Positions 51,704-61,095 are shown, counted from the first letter of the stretch. The stretch is DNA of 64,000 nucleotides from a bacterium MS4 (GCA_000752215.1 CCFG01000011.1:405183-469182); one strand, 5' to 3'. A program made the numbers and translations. Notes: generated by a model from the letters alone, not told the origin.

Positions 51704-52183
51704 ATGAACGAGTTACCGGCAAAAAGGGTGTCGGATTCTGAAACGGAACAGATACAGGTCATCTTCGAAAACGATCTGAACGGCCAGGGACGTGTTTTCG
51801 GCGGGCGGCTCGCCTCCTGGATCGACATTGTCGCGGGGACCGTTGCGCGCAGGCATTCCAACCGCAATGTCACCACGGCGGAAATCGACACGCTCCGGTT
51901 CAAAAGCCCGGTCTACATGACCGACCTGGTGGTTTTACACGGCAAGATCACTTACGTCGGAACGACTTCGATGGAAGTGCGCGTCGACAGCTTTTCCGAG
52001 GACCTGTCGGGACAGAGAAGGCTAGTAAATACGGCATATCTGGTCCTTGTAGCGCTTGACGAAAACGAAAAGCCGACCCCCGTTCCCGGGCTGATCTGTG
52101 AAAACTTTCAGGAAAAAATGGAATGGGACGCCGGCGAAAAGCGGCGCAACCTGCGCAAACAGCGCCGCCTAGAAGCATACTGA
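51704..52183 (+). CDS. Acyl-CoA thioesterase (hotdog fold)
   Basis: The 159-residue protein has the hotdog core with FENDLNGQGRVFGGRLASWIDIVAGTVARRHS. The segment corresponds to the helix and active-site Asp of YkhA/BACH-type acyl-CoA thioesterases. TLRFKSPVYMTDLVVLHGK follows. It ends in a charged tail. The ATG at 51704 is preceded by a modest GGTGA. The acyl specificity is unknown. Confidence 0.85.
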   Translation: MNELPAKRVSDSETEQIQVIFENDLNGQGRVFGGRLASWIDIVAGTVARRHSNRNVTTAEIDTLRFKSPVYMTDLVVLHGKITYVGTTSMEVRVDSFSEDLSGQRRLVNTAYLVLVALDENEKPTPVPGLICENFQEKMEWDAGEKRRNLRKQRRLEAY

Positions 52184-52312
52184 AAACGCCGGCCGATCCG
52201 GTATCGGCATCCGAATAAAAAATTTTTGCATTTTCTTCCTGAATCCCGGGCCTTGCATGAAATGCCGTGTACGGTGTTATACTAAGCCTGTGAATCGAAG
52301 GGAGTGAATGGT

Positions 52313-52483
52313 ATGTCTGACCGACCCGATCACCGGGAAACCAACCGGGACAGCAAAGAAGAAATCACCCAGCAGGGAAAATCGCCCAAGGAAGTACAGG
52401 CCGACCTTTTGGCGGGAGAGCCGGATGATTTGGCCATTGATTTTACAAATGTCATTGATTATCGCGGAGGTGGATCGAACTGA
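52313..52483 (+). CDS. Small acidic hypothetical protein (56 aa)
   Basis: The ORF starts MSDRPDHRETNRDSKEEITQ and ends in VIDYRGGGSN. AGGGAGTGA lies five bases upstream of the ATG. A hairpin GAGGTGGATC/GATCCGCCTC plus TTTTATTT spans the stop codon. Charged and apparently disordered; no family is recognised. Confidence 0.55.
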   Translation: MSDRPDHRETNRDSKEEITQQGKSPKEVQADLLAGEPDDLAIDFTNVIDYRGGGSN

Positions 52484-52493
52484 TCCGCCTCTT

Positions 52494-52760
52494 TTATTTG
52501 TTGGTGGAAATACTGACCGTGTTTGATTTTAAATTTTTACAGACATAAACCTCCGTATGATAAACCTGGTCGACATAAACATACAGGATATCGTCCGCGC
52601 TGATCTTCGTGAGGCTGACCAGCTTCAGATTATCCGGCACCTTACTCTGCGCGCCGGCATCGGCGGTTTTTCCCGCAGCCTCCGTTTTGGCGGTATTTTT
52701 ACAGCCGGTGAAATTCAGCGTCATCACAAGCAGAAGGATAATCAAGATGCTTCGTCTCAT
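52494..52760 (-). CDS. Putative lipoprotein (hypothetical)
   Basis: The 88-residue protein has a lipoprotein signal (MRRSILIILLLVMTLNFTGC), the lipobox cysteine being residue 20. A short linker and a small beta-rich domain follow (KISADDILYVYVDQVYHTEVYVCKN). It sits downstream of spo0A with a hairpin between, so it may be cotranscribed at a low level. The function is unknown. Confidence 0.65.
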   Translation of the reverse strand: MRRSILIILLLVMTLNFTGCKNTAKTEAAGKTADAGAQSKVPDNLKLVSLTKISADDILYVYVDQVYHTEVYVCKNLKSNTVSISTNK

Positions 52761-52785
52761 AGCAATCACCACCATGTTAAATAAA

Positions 52786-52841
52786 ACTCCTTTACTTTAA
52801 AGGCAGAATAAAAATTCACATCCAATAAAGTAAAGGAGTGC
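52786..52841. terminator. Inverted repeat downstream of spo0A
   Basis: ACTCCTTTACTTTA (52786-52799) and TAAAGTAAAGGAGT (52828-52841) are perfect complements around a 28-base A-rich loop. It probably ends the spo0A transcript. Confidence 0.6.
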
Positions 52842-52862
52842 ATCAGAATTTAAAAATCAAAA

Positions 52863-53648
52863 TCAGCTTGCGCTTTTCATGTGGAGTCTGAGCCTGTCGC
52901 TGATCATTGCAATAAACTCGCTGTTGGTTGGTTTTCCGCGCGTATTGTGGATGGTATAACCGAAATAGGAATTGAGGATATCCACGTCGCCGCGGTCCCA
53001 CGCGACCTCTATTGCATGGCGAATGGCGCGTTCCACGCGCGAAGCCGTTGTATCATACTGTTTTGCAACGCTGGGGTAGAGCTGTTTGGTAACCGCATTG
53101 ATAATATCCGGTGTTTCTATTGCCATAATAATTGAGTCGCGTAAATAGTGGTAGCCTTTAATATGAGCAGGGACTCCTATTTGATGGAGTATTTCAGTTA
53201 CCTGAATTTCAAGCGATGGCTCCGCCGCGGCCGGTGCCTGCTGTCTGGAAGGTACTTTCTGCGTTAAACCGGAAATGGAACAGAGCTGAATGATTCTGTC
53301 GGAAAGGTCCGCGGCGTTAAATGGATAAATCGCAAAATAAGCCGCTCCCGACATCATCACTTCACGCTCCAAAGCAGGGCTGGTAAAATTGGAAATAATT
53401 ACAAACATCGGCCCCATGCCCGGGACCTTTGCCTGAGTCGCTTTCATCACGCCTATTCCATCCAGACGAGGCATAAACAAATCGGCAAGGACAACATCGG
53501 GATGGATGGCTTCTATTTTTTCAAGGAGTTTCATGCCATCCTTTTGCGTATAGATTATTTCCATGCCGGATTGTTCGAAAATTCGACCGTAATCACGGTT
53601 AAACTCTGCACTGTCATTTGCTATGAGAAGTTTAATACGCTTTTCCAT
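52863..53648 (-). CDS. spo0A: Sporulation master regulator Spo0A
   Basis: The 261-residue length and the C-terminal DNA-binding domain are unmistakable (VTEILHQIGVPAHIKGYHYLRD to GKPTNSEFIAMISDRLRL, residues 150-255). The N-terminal receiver (1-125) is unusual. The paired acids read Asn11-Asp12, and the phospho-acceptor region is VVLADLFMPRLDG (Asp56). The switch Thr position is Ser86, and the invariant Lys108 is Tyr108 (AIYPF). It follows spoIVB, the classic order. A vegetative promoter is visible at 53684-53712. Confidence 0.97.
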   Translation of the reverse strand: MEKRIKLLIANDSAEFNRDYGRIFEQSGMEIIYTQKDGMKLLEKIEAIHPDVVLADLFMPRLDGIGVMKATQAKVPGMGPMFVIISNFTSPALEREVMMSGAAYFAIYPFNAADLSDRIIQLCSISGLTQKVPSRQQAPAAAEPSLEIQVTEILHQIGVPAHIKGYHYLRDSIIMAIETPDIINAVTKQLYPSVAKQYDTTASRVERAIRHAIEVAWDRGDVDILNSYFGYTIHNTRGKPTNSEFIAMISDRLRLHMKSAS

Positions 53649-53683
53649 TTTGAGTGTCCCCCTAATAGATTTAATTTACCGTT

Positions 53684-53712
53684 ATATTACCATATATTGG
53701 AAAAAATGGCAA
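53684..53712 (-). promoter_or_regulatory. Sigma-A-type promoter of spo0A
   Basis: Read on the minus strand, TTGCCA (53712-53707) and TAATAT (53689-53684) are 17 bases apart, and transcription would start about 30 bases before the spo0A ATG. GGGGGA is the ribosome site. Confidence 0.72.
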
Positions 53713-53768
53713 TAGGTTGTAAAAATATTTTTTGCTAAAAAGGGGAAATATAAAAGCAAGACACCGGA

Positions 53769-55001
53769 TTAAGAAGCTTTTTCTTTGTCATTAGAGCTAA
53801 CGCTCTGTGAAACCGACAGCATATTTTCAGCGAAAATGCCATATCCTCGTGTCGGATCATTCACAAAAACATGAGTCACAGCGCCGATGATTTTGTCGTT
53901 TTGAATAATCGGGCTGCCGCTCATTCCCTGAACGATTCCGCCGGTGGCGTTCAGCAGCTTTTCGTCGGTAATGTGCAAAACCATGTTTTTACTCTGTACA
54001 TTTTCGCGATAGTCTATTTTTTCGATTTCAGCGGTAAAGTATTGCGGCCTGCCGCCGTCTATGGTCGAAAGGATTTTGACGGGGCCGGCTTTGATGTCCT
54101 GTTTCATCGCCACTTCCAGGGCTTCTCCTTTCGGAGCGTTATTCAGGGTTCCGTAGACACCGGCCGGAACATTGGCTTCCAGCGTTCCCATCGCGGTATC
54201 GGTGCTGAAATATCCCCGAAGCTCTCCCGGACTTCCTTTTTCGCCTTTGGTAATTCCGCTGATTGTAACGGGAACGATGTCTCCATTCAGCAGCGGCATC
54301 AGTTCATTGGTGTCCGTATCACAGACACCGTGGCCCAAACCGGCAAAAGATTTCGTAACAGGATTGTAAAAGGTGAGCGTCCCGATTCCCGCAGTGCTGT
54401 CCCGCACCCATACGCCGGCTTTGTATTGGGAATCAATTTCGGATTTAACCGGCTGAACGGCGGCCGTAAAGACCTGTCCGTCTCTGGAAACGGTAAAAGT
54501 AAGGCTGCGGCCTTCGCTGTCTGTGACCATGTCGATGATCTCCGCGTTGGTATTGACTTTTTTGCCGTCAACCTCCGTAATGATATCGCCGACCTTGAGG
54601 CCCGCTACGGCTGCGGGGTTAATGGTTCCGGATGAAGTTTTAATATCGGCTACGCCTACGACAACCACACCGTTTGTAAACATTTTGATCCCAAACGGCG
54701 TGCCGCAGGGTACCAGAAGCGTTTCCTTGACGACATCCACGTTGACCGTCTTGATGGGTATCACATGATAGAGCATCAGCTTTGCCTTATAACTTTTATT
54801 CGGTGACGCATCTATGCCGGTGGAAATATCGGCGCCGTTTTCGGCCACCGCCGTAATTGCGTCCGAACCCCATTGCAGACTGCTTCCGGCAGTAATTTTA
54901 TAGGAATCAGGTGTGAAATAATCGGCCATGCCGACACTGACAGTATACAAAAGAGCCAGCACAGCCGCGAATGCGGTGAATCCTTTTAGAAATTTTTTCA
55001 A
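53769..55001 (-). CDS. spoIVB: SpoIVB serine peptidase
   Basis: SpoIVB is secreted from the forespore and cleaves SpoIVFA, triggering sigma-K activation. The 410-residue protein has an N-terminal signal anchor (FTAFAAVLALLYTVSVGM) and a PDZ domain (about residues 105-190). The S55 peptidase domain has GLGHGVCDTDTNELMP (His) and IVQGMSGSPIIQNDKIIGAVTHV with the catalytic serine. It stands upstream of spo0A on the same strand, as in other spore formers. Confidence 0.95.
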   Translation of the reverse strand: MKKFLKGFTAFAAVLALLYTVSVGMADYFTPDSYKITAGSSLQWGSDAITAVAENGADISTGIDASPNKSYKAKLMLYHVIPIKTVNVDVVKETLLVPCGTPFGIKMFTNGVVVVGVADIKTSSGTINPAAVAGLKVGDIITEVDGKKVNTNAEIIDMVTDSEGRSLTFTVSRDGQVFTAAVQPVKSEIDSQYKAGVWVRDSTAGIGTLTFYNPVTKSFAGLGHGVCDTDTNELMPLLNGDIVPVTISGITKGEKGSPGELRGYFSTDTAMGTLEANVPAGVYGTLNNAPKGEALEVAMKQDIKAGPVKILSTIDGGRPQYFTAEIEKIDYRENVQSKNMVLHITDEKLLNATGGIVQGMSGSPIIQNDKIIGAVTHVFVNDPTRGYGIFAENMLSVSQSVSSNDKEKAS

Positions 55002-55159
55002 AATTTCACCTCCCTTGCGCCGCTCTATTAATCTGCCACGGGACGGTGAAATTATTATGACAATTCTCTTGATTATTGGAATTAACTGGGATTATTTACT
55101 CCAATTGCGCTGTCTTAGGCCGAAAATGCCTTGATTTACATGAGATGGGATAAAATCGC

Positions 55160-55191
55160 AAAGCCCGCGGCGCATAAACGCCGCGGGCTTT
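55160..55191 (-). terminator. Intrinsic terminator after potD
   Basis: AAAGCCCGCGGCG and CGCCGCGGGCTTT form a 13-bp stem around a 6-base loop, 30 bases after the potD stop on the minus strand. Confidence 0.8.
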
Positions 55192-55220
55192 GAATTCTTT
55201 TCATTTTAAAAAATGCAATT

Positions 55221-56423
55221 TTATTGCAGTTCGCGTTTCGCTTTCATTTTTTTATAAACAACAATTCCGATATAGAGCAGCAAAAATCCCAAGAGAACCG
55301 CGACCAATGTCGCCGTCTGGCCGGGACCGCCCATTTTCACTTCCGCCCAAAGCGTATCTAGCAGCAGATTCGTATCTTCGGGAAGGTTGACAAAGGTTTC
55401 CGATTTATTCAAAATTTCCTTGCTGGGATAAAAAATGGGATTGTTGACGGTTTCTTCCGGCAAAAGCTCCTTGGCGGCCGACTCCGGCGTGGAATAACCG
55501 ATATAGTCCACGTTCGCCGCGGCTATTTCGGGGTCACACAGAAAGTTGATGTACGCCTCGGCCTCTTTTTTGTGCTGGGCGCCGGTCGGAATGCACACCG
55601 CATCGACAAAAAAATTTGTCCCCTCCTTTGTCGGGATGGCAAAACCGATATCCGGGTTATCTTCCACTAGGGTGGCAGCGTCCCCCGCGTAATACGGGGC
55701 AAGCCAGGCGTCGCCGCTGGACATTTTATCAAAAATCTGGTCCATGACATAGGCCTGAACAAGCGGCTTCTGCTCCTTTAAAAGCTTCGCGGCGTTCTCC
55801 CACTCCTCCACATTCATGCTGTTGTAGGAATAGCCGAGAATTTTCTGCGCGATGCCGAAAGAATCGCGCGGGTTGTCAAACATCAGGATTTTCCCCGCGT
55901 ACTTTTTATCCCACAGAATTTTCCAGCTGTCGACCGGTTCTTTTACGTATTTTTTATTGTAAAAAATACCGACTACCCCCCAGGTGTAGGGGACGGAATA
56001 TTCATTTTTCGGGTCGTATTTCGGGTTGCGGAACTGCTCGTCGATATACTGGAAATTCGGGATGTTGCTGAAATCCAGCTTTTCAATCATTTTCTCATCA
56101 ATCAGCTTTGAGATCATATAATCCGAAGGAATGATAATGTCGTAGTTCGCCCCGCCGTTGGCAAGCTTGGAGTAAAGGGATTCGTTGGTGTCGAACGTGG
56201 TATAGTTCACGTCGATGCCGGTCCGCCTGGTAAACTCCTTGTTGATGTCAAGCGTATCGTCGACGCCGTTCGAAATATACTCGCCCCAGTTGTATACATT
56301 GATGGTCACCCCTGTTTTCGGCGCGGCGGGCTGTTCGGGCTCTTCCGAAGATGCAAACGCCGACGGGCTGACAGTGGTGGCAAGCAGTACGGCAGCTGCC
56401 AGAGCCGCAATCGTTTTTTTCAA
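55221..56423 (-). CDS. potD: Polyamine ABC transporter substrate-binding protein PotD
   Basis: The 400-residue protein has a Sec signal (KKTIAALAAAVLLATTVSPS). The type 2 periplasmic-binding fold includes NVYNWGEYISNGVDD and DIIIPSDYMISKLIDE, typical of spermidine/putrescine binders. Unusually it lacks a lipobox and instead ends in a transmembrane helix with a basic tail (ATLVAVLLGFLLLYIGIVVY). It may thus be anchored at the C-terminus. Last gene of potABCD. Confidence 0.92.
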   Translation of the reverse strand: MKKTIAALAAAVLLATTVSPSAFASSEEPEQPAAPKTGVTINVYNWGEYISNGVDDTLDINKEFTRRTGIDVNYTTFDTNESLYSKLANGGANYDIIIPSDYMISKLIDEKMIEKLDFSNIPNFQYIDEQFRNPKYDPKNEYSVPYTWGVVGIFYNKKYVKEPVDSWKILWDKKYAGKILMFDNPRDSFGIAQKILGYSYNSMNVEEWENAAKLLKEQKPLVQAYVMDQIFDKMSSGDAWLAPYYAGDAATLVEDNPDIGFAIPTKEGTNFFVDAVCIPTGAQHKKEAEAYINFLCDPEIAAANVDYIGYSTPESAAKELLPEETVNNPIFYPSKEILNKSETFVNLPEDTNLLLDTLWAEVKMGGPGQTATLVAVLLGFLLLYIGIVVYKKMKAKRELQ

Positions 56424-56426
56424 ATT

Positions 56427-57239
56427 TCACGCCTCCTCAATCAGGTTTTCTTCCGCTTTCTTGTCTTTTGACTGGCGAAGATTGACAATGATGAGCAGCA
56501 CCATGATCGTGCCGAACAGCAATGTGGACAGCGCGTTGATCTCAGGGCTGATTCTCTTTCTTGTCATGGAATAGATAAAGATCGGAAGCGTCTGCGTAGT
56601 ACCGCTTGTAAAATAGCTGATGACAAAATCGTCTATGGAAAGGGTGAAGGCCATAATCATGCCCGTCACGATTCCCGGCATGATTTCCGGCAGAACCACC
56701 TTAAAAAAGGCAAGAACCGGGCTGCACCCAAGGTCCTGTGCCGCTTCATACAGATGGGAGTCCATCTGGCGGAGCTTCGGCATGACGGACAGGATCACGT
56801 AGGGCAGACAGAAGGTAATATGCGCCAGGATCAGGGAAAACATGCCGAGCGATACGTTCCCCATGCCCTTTGCGAAAAACACAAACAGCAGCATCAGGGA
56901 AACGCCGGTGACAATTTCGGGATTGACCATGGGCAGGTTGGTTACATTCATGACCATGCGCTTCATCCATTTGTTCATACCGTTGATGCCGATGGCCGCG
57001 GCCGTCCCCAGAACGGTGGAAACGACAGCCGCGATCACCGCGATGACCAGCGTGTTTCTCAGCGCGTTCAGGAGCATACCGTCCTGCATCAGCTGCGCGT
57101 ACCACTTGAAAGAGAAGCCCGACCAGACGGAACGGCTCATAGTGGTGGAATTATTAAAGGAAAAAACGATCAGTACGAAAATCGGCGCGTAGAGGAACAG
57201 GAAGAGGACGGCGGAATAAATCCTTGAGATTGTTTTCAT
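56427..57239 (-). CDS. potC: Polyamine ABC transporter permease PotC
   Basis: The 270-residue protein has six helices and the permease EAA loop (YEAAQDLGCSPVLAFFKVVLPEIMPGIVTGM) that contacts PotA. Its start overlaps potB by four bases. MKTISRIYSAVLFLFLYAPI fits PotC/I-type N-termini. Confidence 0.93.
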   Translation of the reverse strand: MKTISRIYSAVLFLFLYAPIFVLIVFSFNNSTTMSRSVWSGFSFKWYAQLMQDGMLLNALRNTLVIAVIAAVVSTVLGTAAAIGINGMNKWMKRMVMNVTNLPMVNPEIVTGVSLMLLFVFFAKGMGNVSLGMFSLILAHITFCLPYVILSVMPKLRQMDSHLYEAAQDLGCSPVLAFFKVVLPEIMPGIVTGMIMAFTLSIDDFVISYFTSGTTQTLPIFIYSMTRKRISPEINALSTLLFGTIMVLLIIVNLRQSKDKKAEENLIEEA

Positions 57240-58054
57240 ATCATGATTCCTCCCCCGTTGCTCTCCCCGTCGTCAAACTGATTCATAATCCCCATGCAGA
57301 TAAGAATCAGCACCATAAGGACCAGCGAAATGGCGGAACCCAGATTCGGGTTGTAGGCGCTTCCCAGAAACTGCATATCGATCAGGTCGCCGATCATCAG
57401 ATTCGCGCCGCCGCCGAGCATTTTGGAAATGATAAAGGTGCTGACCGCCGGTACAAAAACCATGGTGATCCCGGAAATTACCCCGGGCATACTCATGGGA
57501 AAAGTGACCTTTGAAAACACCTGCATTTGATTCGCGCCGAGGTCCTGGGCCGCTTCGATCACACTGGAATCGATTTTGGTAAGTACGGAGTAAAGCGGCA
57601 GGATCATATACGGAATATAGTTATAGACCATTCCGAGCACGACTGCGCCCTGCGTATTGATCAAATGCAGCTTGCCCAGGCCGAACGACGCAAGCAGGCT
57701 GTTGATGATCCCGTTGTCCTCCAGCAGGGTCATCCAGGCGTAGGTACGGAGCAGAAAATTCATCCACATCGGCAGCATGACGAGCATAATCATCATGCCT
57801 TGCCTGCGCGCGTTGATGTGGGAAATAATATAGGCAAGCGGATACCCCAGCAGCAGGGAAATCACGGTAGCCAGAGCGCCCAACCAGATGGAGCGCAGAA
57901 AAACGTTGGAATACTGTCCGACTTCGGCGATATTTTTGAAGGTAAACGCCCCGCTTTTATCGGTGAACGCAAAAATAACGACCAGAATCATCGGAACAAT
58001 AATAAAGATGGACATCCATGCAGCATAAGGAGCCGCGGCTGATTTTGCTTTCAT
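57236..58054 (-). CDS. potB: Polyamine ABC transporter permease PotB
   Basis: The 272-residue protein has six helices. The EAA loop is VIEAAQDLGANQMQVFSKVTFPMSMPGVISG, and the YPLAYIISHINARRQG segment lies early. It pairs with PotC to form the channel. It overlaps potC and is separated from potA by two bases. Confidence 0.93.
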   Translation of the reverse strand: MKAKSAAAPYAAWMSIFIIVPMILVVIFAFTDKSGAFTFKNIAEVGQYSNVFLRSIWLGALATVISLLLGYPLAYIISHINARRQGMMIMLVMLPMWMNFLLRTYAWMTLLEDNGIINSLLASFGLGKLHLINTQGAVVLGMVYNYIPYMILPLYSVLTKIDSSVIEAAQDLGANQMQVFSKVTFPMSMPGVISGITMVFVPAVSTFIISKMLGGGANLMIGDLIDMQFLGSAYNPNLGSAISLVLMVLILICMGIMNQFDDGESNGGGIMI

Positions 58055-58056
58055 TC

Positions 58057-59190
58057 TTAATTCCCGACCTCCCCTTCTTCAGGCAGAGGCTGACTGTCCT
58101 CGTCCATTTCGTCGCTGAAGGTGCTGTAATCGCCGAACATACCGGAGTATTCCGATTTGTGCATAATGTGGATGTCGTCCGGCTGAAGCATCATTCCTAT
58201 TTTTTTGCCGACCTCCTGAAAATCGGTCGACTGAATCATCCATTTAAAGCCGCGGACATCCACGATGATTTCGTAATGAACGCCCTTAAAGGTCACGCTG
58301 GTGACAATCCCCGACAGATGGCCGGTATCCGGCTCGACCACGTCGATGTCCTCCGGGCGGATCACGACGTCCACCGGCTCGTCCGGCTCAAATCCCCTGT
58401 CGACACATTTGAAAGGGTATCCCGCAAATTCCGCAAGATAATCCTCATGCATCACGCCGTCAAGGATATTGCTTTCTCCGATAAAATCAGCAACAAAAGC
58501 ATTTTCGGGCTCATTGTAGATGTCGCGCGGAGAGCCAATCTGCTGAATGGCGCCCTTGTCCATCACCACGACAGTGTTTGACATGGAAAGCGCTTCTTCC
58601 TGATCGTGGGTAACGAAAACAAAGGTAATTCCGGTCTGCTGCTGTATCTTTTTAAGCTCAACCTGCATATCCTTACGCAGCTTTAAATCGAGCGCACCCA
58701 ATGGTTCGTCAAGGAGCAAAACTTTCGGTTCATTCGCAAGCGCCCTCGCAATGGCAACACGCTGCTGCTGACCGCCGGAAAGCAGATTGACATTTCTGTG
58801 CGCAAAACCGTTCAGGTTGACAAGATTGAGCATTTCTTTTACTGTCGCTTTGACCTGGCTCTCGCTCTTGCCGTGTACCCTCATGCCAAACGCGACGTTG
58901 TCGTATACGTTCAGATGCGGAAACAGGGCATATTTCTGAAAGATGGTGTTGACCTCCCTTTTATGCGGCGGAAGATCGTTGATTTTTTTGCCATTGAAAA
59001 AAACATCGCCCGTGTCCGGTTTGACAAAGCCGCCGATGATCCTGAGGGTTGTCGTTTTTCCACAACCGGAAGGTCCCAGCAGGGTGACAAATTCACCGTC
59101 CCTGATGCTGAGGTTAAAATCCTTCAGCACAATTTCTCCGTCAAACGATACCGCGATGTTTTTTAATGAAATGATGGATGGATTTTCCAA
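58057..59190 (-). CDS. potA: Polyamine ABC transporter ATPase PotA
   Basis: The 377-residue ATPase has Walker A ([19 protein letters not shown]), signature [17 protein letters not shown], Walker B ([13 protein letters not shown]) and the switch [12 protein letters not shown]-terminal TOBE domain follows (about residues 285-360). I chose TTG at 59190 because AAAGGGG lies nine bases upstream; the ATG at 59199 directly touches that ribosome site. It heads potABCD. Confidence 0.93.
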   Translation of the reverse strand: MENPSIISLKNIAVSFDGEIVLKDFNLSIRDGEFVTLLGPSGCGKTTTLRIIGGFVKPDTGDVFFNGKKINDLPPHKREVNTIFQKYALFPHLNVYDNVAFGMRVHGKSESQVKATVKEMLNLVNLNGFAHRNVNLLSGGQQQRVAIARALANEPKVLLLDEPLGALDLKLRKDMQVELKKIQQQTGITFVFVTHDQEEALSMSNTVVVMDKGAIQQIGSPRDIYNEPENAFVADFIGESNILDGVMHEDYLAEFAGYPFKCVDRGFEPDEPVDVVIRPEDIDVVEPDTGHLSGIVTSVTFKGVHYEIIVDVRGFKWMIQSTDFQEVGKKIGMMLQPDDIHIMHKSEYSGMFGDYSTFSDEMDEDSQPLPEEGEVGN

Positions 59191-59201
59191 ATAGTGCATC
59201 C

Positions 59202-59283
59202 CCTTTGCGGTAAAATTAGTTACGTTAAGCCAAGCGGTTAAACGCAATCCCAGCCACGCCGTTGCCACTGCCCTCCGCAAAGG
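59202..59283 (-). promoter_or_regulatory. Leader stem that can hide the potA ribosome site
   Basis: CCTTTGCGG early in the leader (59283-59275, minus strand) is the exact complement of CCGCAAAGG at 59210-59202, which includes the potA Shine-Dalgarno. The arms are 64 bases apart. A promoter lies just upstream (59359-59387). Confidence 0.35.
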
Positions 59284-59358
59284 ATTTTTCGCGGTCATTG
59301 CTGACTGCGGCAGTGAAGCGTCGCCGATATAGAATTCAGATGCAAACGCAACATATCA

Positions 59359-59387
59359 AATATAGTGTCATAAACACGATTTGTCAA
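59359..59387 (-). promoter_or_regulatory. Sigma-A promoter of potABCD
   Basis: On the minus strand TTGACA (59387-59382) and TATATT (59364-59359) are 17 bases apart, giving a leader of about 155 bases before potA. Confidence 0.78.
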
Positions 59388-59514
59388 GATTTTTTTGAAT
59401 ATTTCATCAAATTTCTATTGATTTTTTAAATTACATACGAATTTTATTAATTTTCCTCTGTTTTCCGCTGAAATGCTCTGTTTTTCTCCAGACAAAATAA
59501 TTGTTAAATGGATG

Positions 59515-59543
59515 AAAAAATCCCGCAGTTTCCTGCGGGATTT
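59515..59543 (-). terminator. Intrinsic terminator of the NlpC/P60 gene
   Basis: AAATCCCGCAG and CTGCGGGATTT pair around a four-base loop, with a run of Ts following on the minus strand. Confidence 0.82.
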
Positions 59544-59561
59544 GTGAGAAATCAAGCTGTT

Positions 59562-61001
59562 TTATTTTTTAATAAGAACCGCTGCCGTTCTTTTCCGTAA
59601 AGCCAGAATCCTTTTCACCGTCATAAAGACGCCAGACAAAAATGCCGACAACAGCACGACACTGAAAACCATACCACCGTCGGAACCGGAAGCTTCCTGT
59701 ACACTTCTGTCAGCCGCCGCGGCGTTGACGGCGGGAATCATGTTGCTGAAGACGATGGTCCCGGATTTGCTTTCCACACCCGATTTGCTTTCCACAGCAG
59801 CTTCAGAGGAAAGGCTCTTCTCCGCTACGGAGGAAGCCAGCTGCGCCGGGGCTTTCACCGCGGCATCCGAATAAAGGACGCTCAGGGTGGCCTGATCCAA
59901 AATTCCGGTCTGCGCAAGACCGGAAGCCTTCTGGTAGGCCAGAACGGCCTGTTTGGTAAGGTCCCCGTAGTAAATGGTCGGGTCGCCGGTCATATAGCCC
60001 AAAGCGATCAGCCTTTTCTGCATAGAAAGGACCAGCGAGGAATGCATGCCGGGCGTAACGGTTCCCGGCTTCGGATTTTTCACCGCGCTGGACGCAAACA
60101 GCTTTGTCTGTGTGGCCGGATCGGCAATGCCGGTGGAATTGATCCCCGCAGCGCTCTGAAACGCGCTGACGGCATCGGACACGCAGTAATCGTAATAATT
60201 GTTTACCGATTCATAATAGTACCCAAGGTCCTTCAGACGCTGCTGCAGCTTTTCCACATCCGCGCCTTTGGAATCCGTCTGAAGTGTGAGGTAAGGGGTC
60301 GTGCCCGAGGATTCCGCGGCAGCCTGGATCGCCTCCCCGGAGGAAGCGGTCAGTGCGCCGGAAGCGCCGAACGTATAGGTAACGCCAGAAATAGTTCTGG
60401 TCGTATTGACAACATACTGGCCGTTTTCATAGTAATATTTCTGGCCGTTAAAGCTTGCAAAGCCTGTGGTCGGATATGTAATCTGGGGCAGTTTGAACCA
60501 CATGGTCCATTTCGGCGTATCGCGGCCGAAAACCTTCTCGTATTTTATATTGACCCCCGTCGCACGGTTGTCCACCGCCATGTTATTGCCGACGTAAACG
60601 CCGACATGGCCCGGCTGGTACAGAATCAGCCCGTGGATTCGAGGCAGAGAGGAGGAATCGGAGTAATTGATTTTACCTTTTGAGCTGGCGGAATCGAGCA
60701 TCGCGCCGGAGCTTCCGGCTACGGAAACCAAACTGGGTCTGGGGTCGCTGGAATCGCCTGTCCACCAAAGATACGACTTGATCAGGCCGGAGCAGTCGGT
60801 CCCGCGTACTCCGCCGGAAAACTGGCCGTACCCGCCGGCACGGTATTTCCATCCCTCTTTATAGGCCTTGAGGACATGTTCGGAAAGTCCGACTCCTGTT
60901 TTGGCGCTTGCCGCGCTGACGGCTGAAGAAACATTCATCGAAAGGATCGCGATAAGGACTGCCACGACGAACGCTGATAGAAACCCGAACCCCTTTTTCA
61001 T
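59562..61001 (-). CDS. NlpC/P60 peptidoglycan hydrolase with PG-binding domains
   Basis: The 479-residue protein has a signal peptide (about residues 5-32, LSAFVVAVLIAILSMNVSS). The NlpC/P60 domain (about 40-175) has GTDCSGLIKSYLWW with the catalytic Cys and PGHVGVYVGNN with the His. One choline-binding-like repeat is NGQKYYYENGQYVV. Two PG_binding_1 domains cover about 235-305 and 310-380. A serine-rich linker leads to a C-terminal helix with a basic tail. The ATG follows AGGAGG. A WalR-type box lies 78-94 bases upstream of the start. Confidence 0.92.
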   Translation of the reverse strand: MKKGFGFLSAFVVAVLIAILSMNVSSAVSAASAKTGVGLSEHVLKAYKEGWKYRAGGYGQFSGGVRGTDCSGLIKSYLWWTGDSSDPRPSLVSVAGSSGAMLDSASSKGKINYSDSSSLPRIHGLILYQPGHVGVYVGNNMAVDNRATGVNIKYEKVFGRDTPKWTMWFKLPQITYPTTGFASFNGQKYYYENGQYVVNTTRTISGVTYTFGASGALTASSGEAIQAAAESSGTTPYLTLQTDSKGADVEKLQQRLKDLGYYYESVNNYYDYCVSDAVSAFQSAAGINSTGIADPATQTKLFASSAVKNPKPGTVTPGMHSSLVLSMQKRLIALGYMTGDPTIYYGDLTKQAVLAYQKASGLAQTGILDQATLSVLYSDAAVKAPAQLASSVAEKSLSSEAAVESKSGVESKSGTIVFSNMIPAVNAAAADRSVQEASGSDGGMVFSVVLLSAFLSGVFMTVKRILALRKRTAAVLIKK

Positions 61002-61078
61002 TTTAACCTCCTGCTGCACTTCCGTTACTCTTTTTTCTACTTTCTGTCTGTAAAAAATGATACATATTCGTTACACAT

Positions 61079-61095
61079 ATTACAAATTAGTAACA
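61079..61095 (-). promoter_or_regulatory. WalR-type box upstream of the wall hydrolase
   Basis: On the minus strand TGTTAC and TGTAAT are separated by exactly five bases, matching the WalR pattern TGTWAH-N5-TGTWAH. Extra half-sites (TGTTAA, TGTAAC) flank it. It lies 78-94 bases before the start of an NlpC/P60 hydrolase, a typical WalRK target. Confidence 0.55.
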
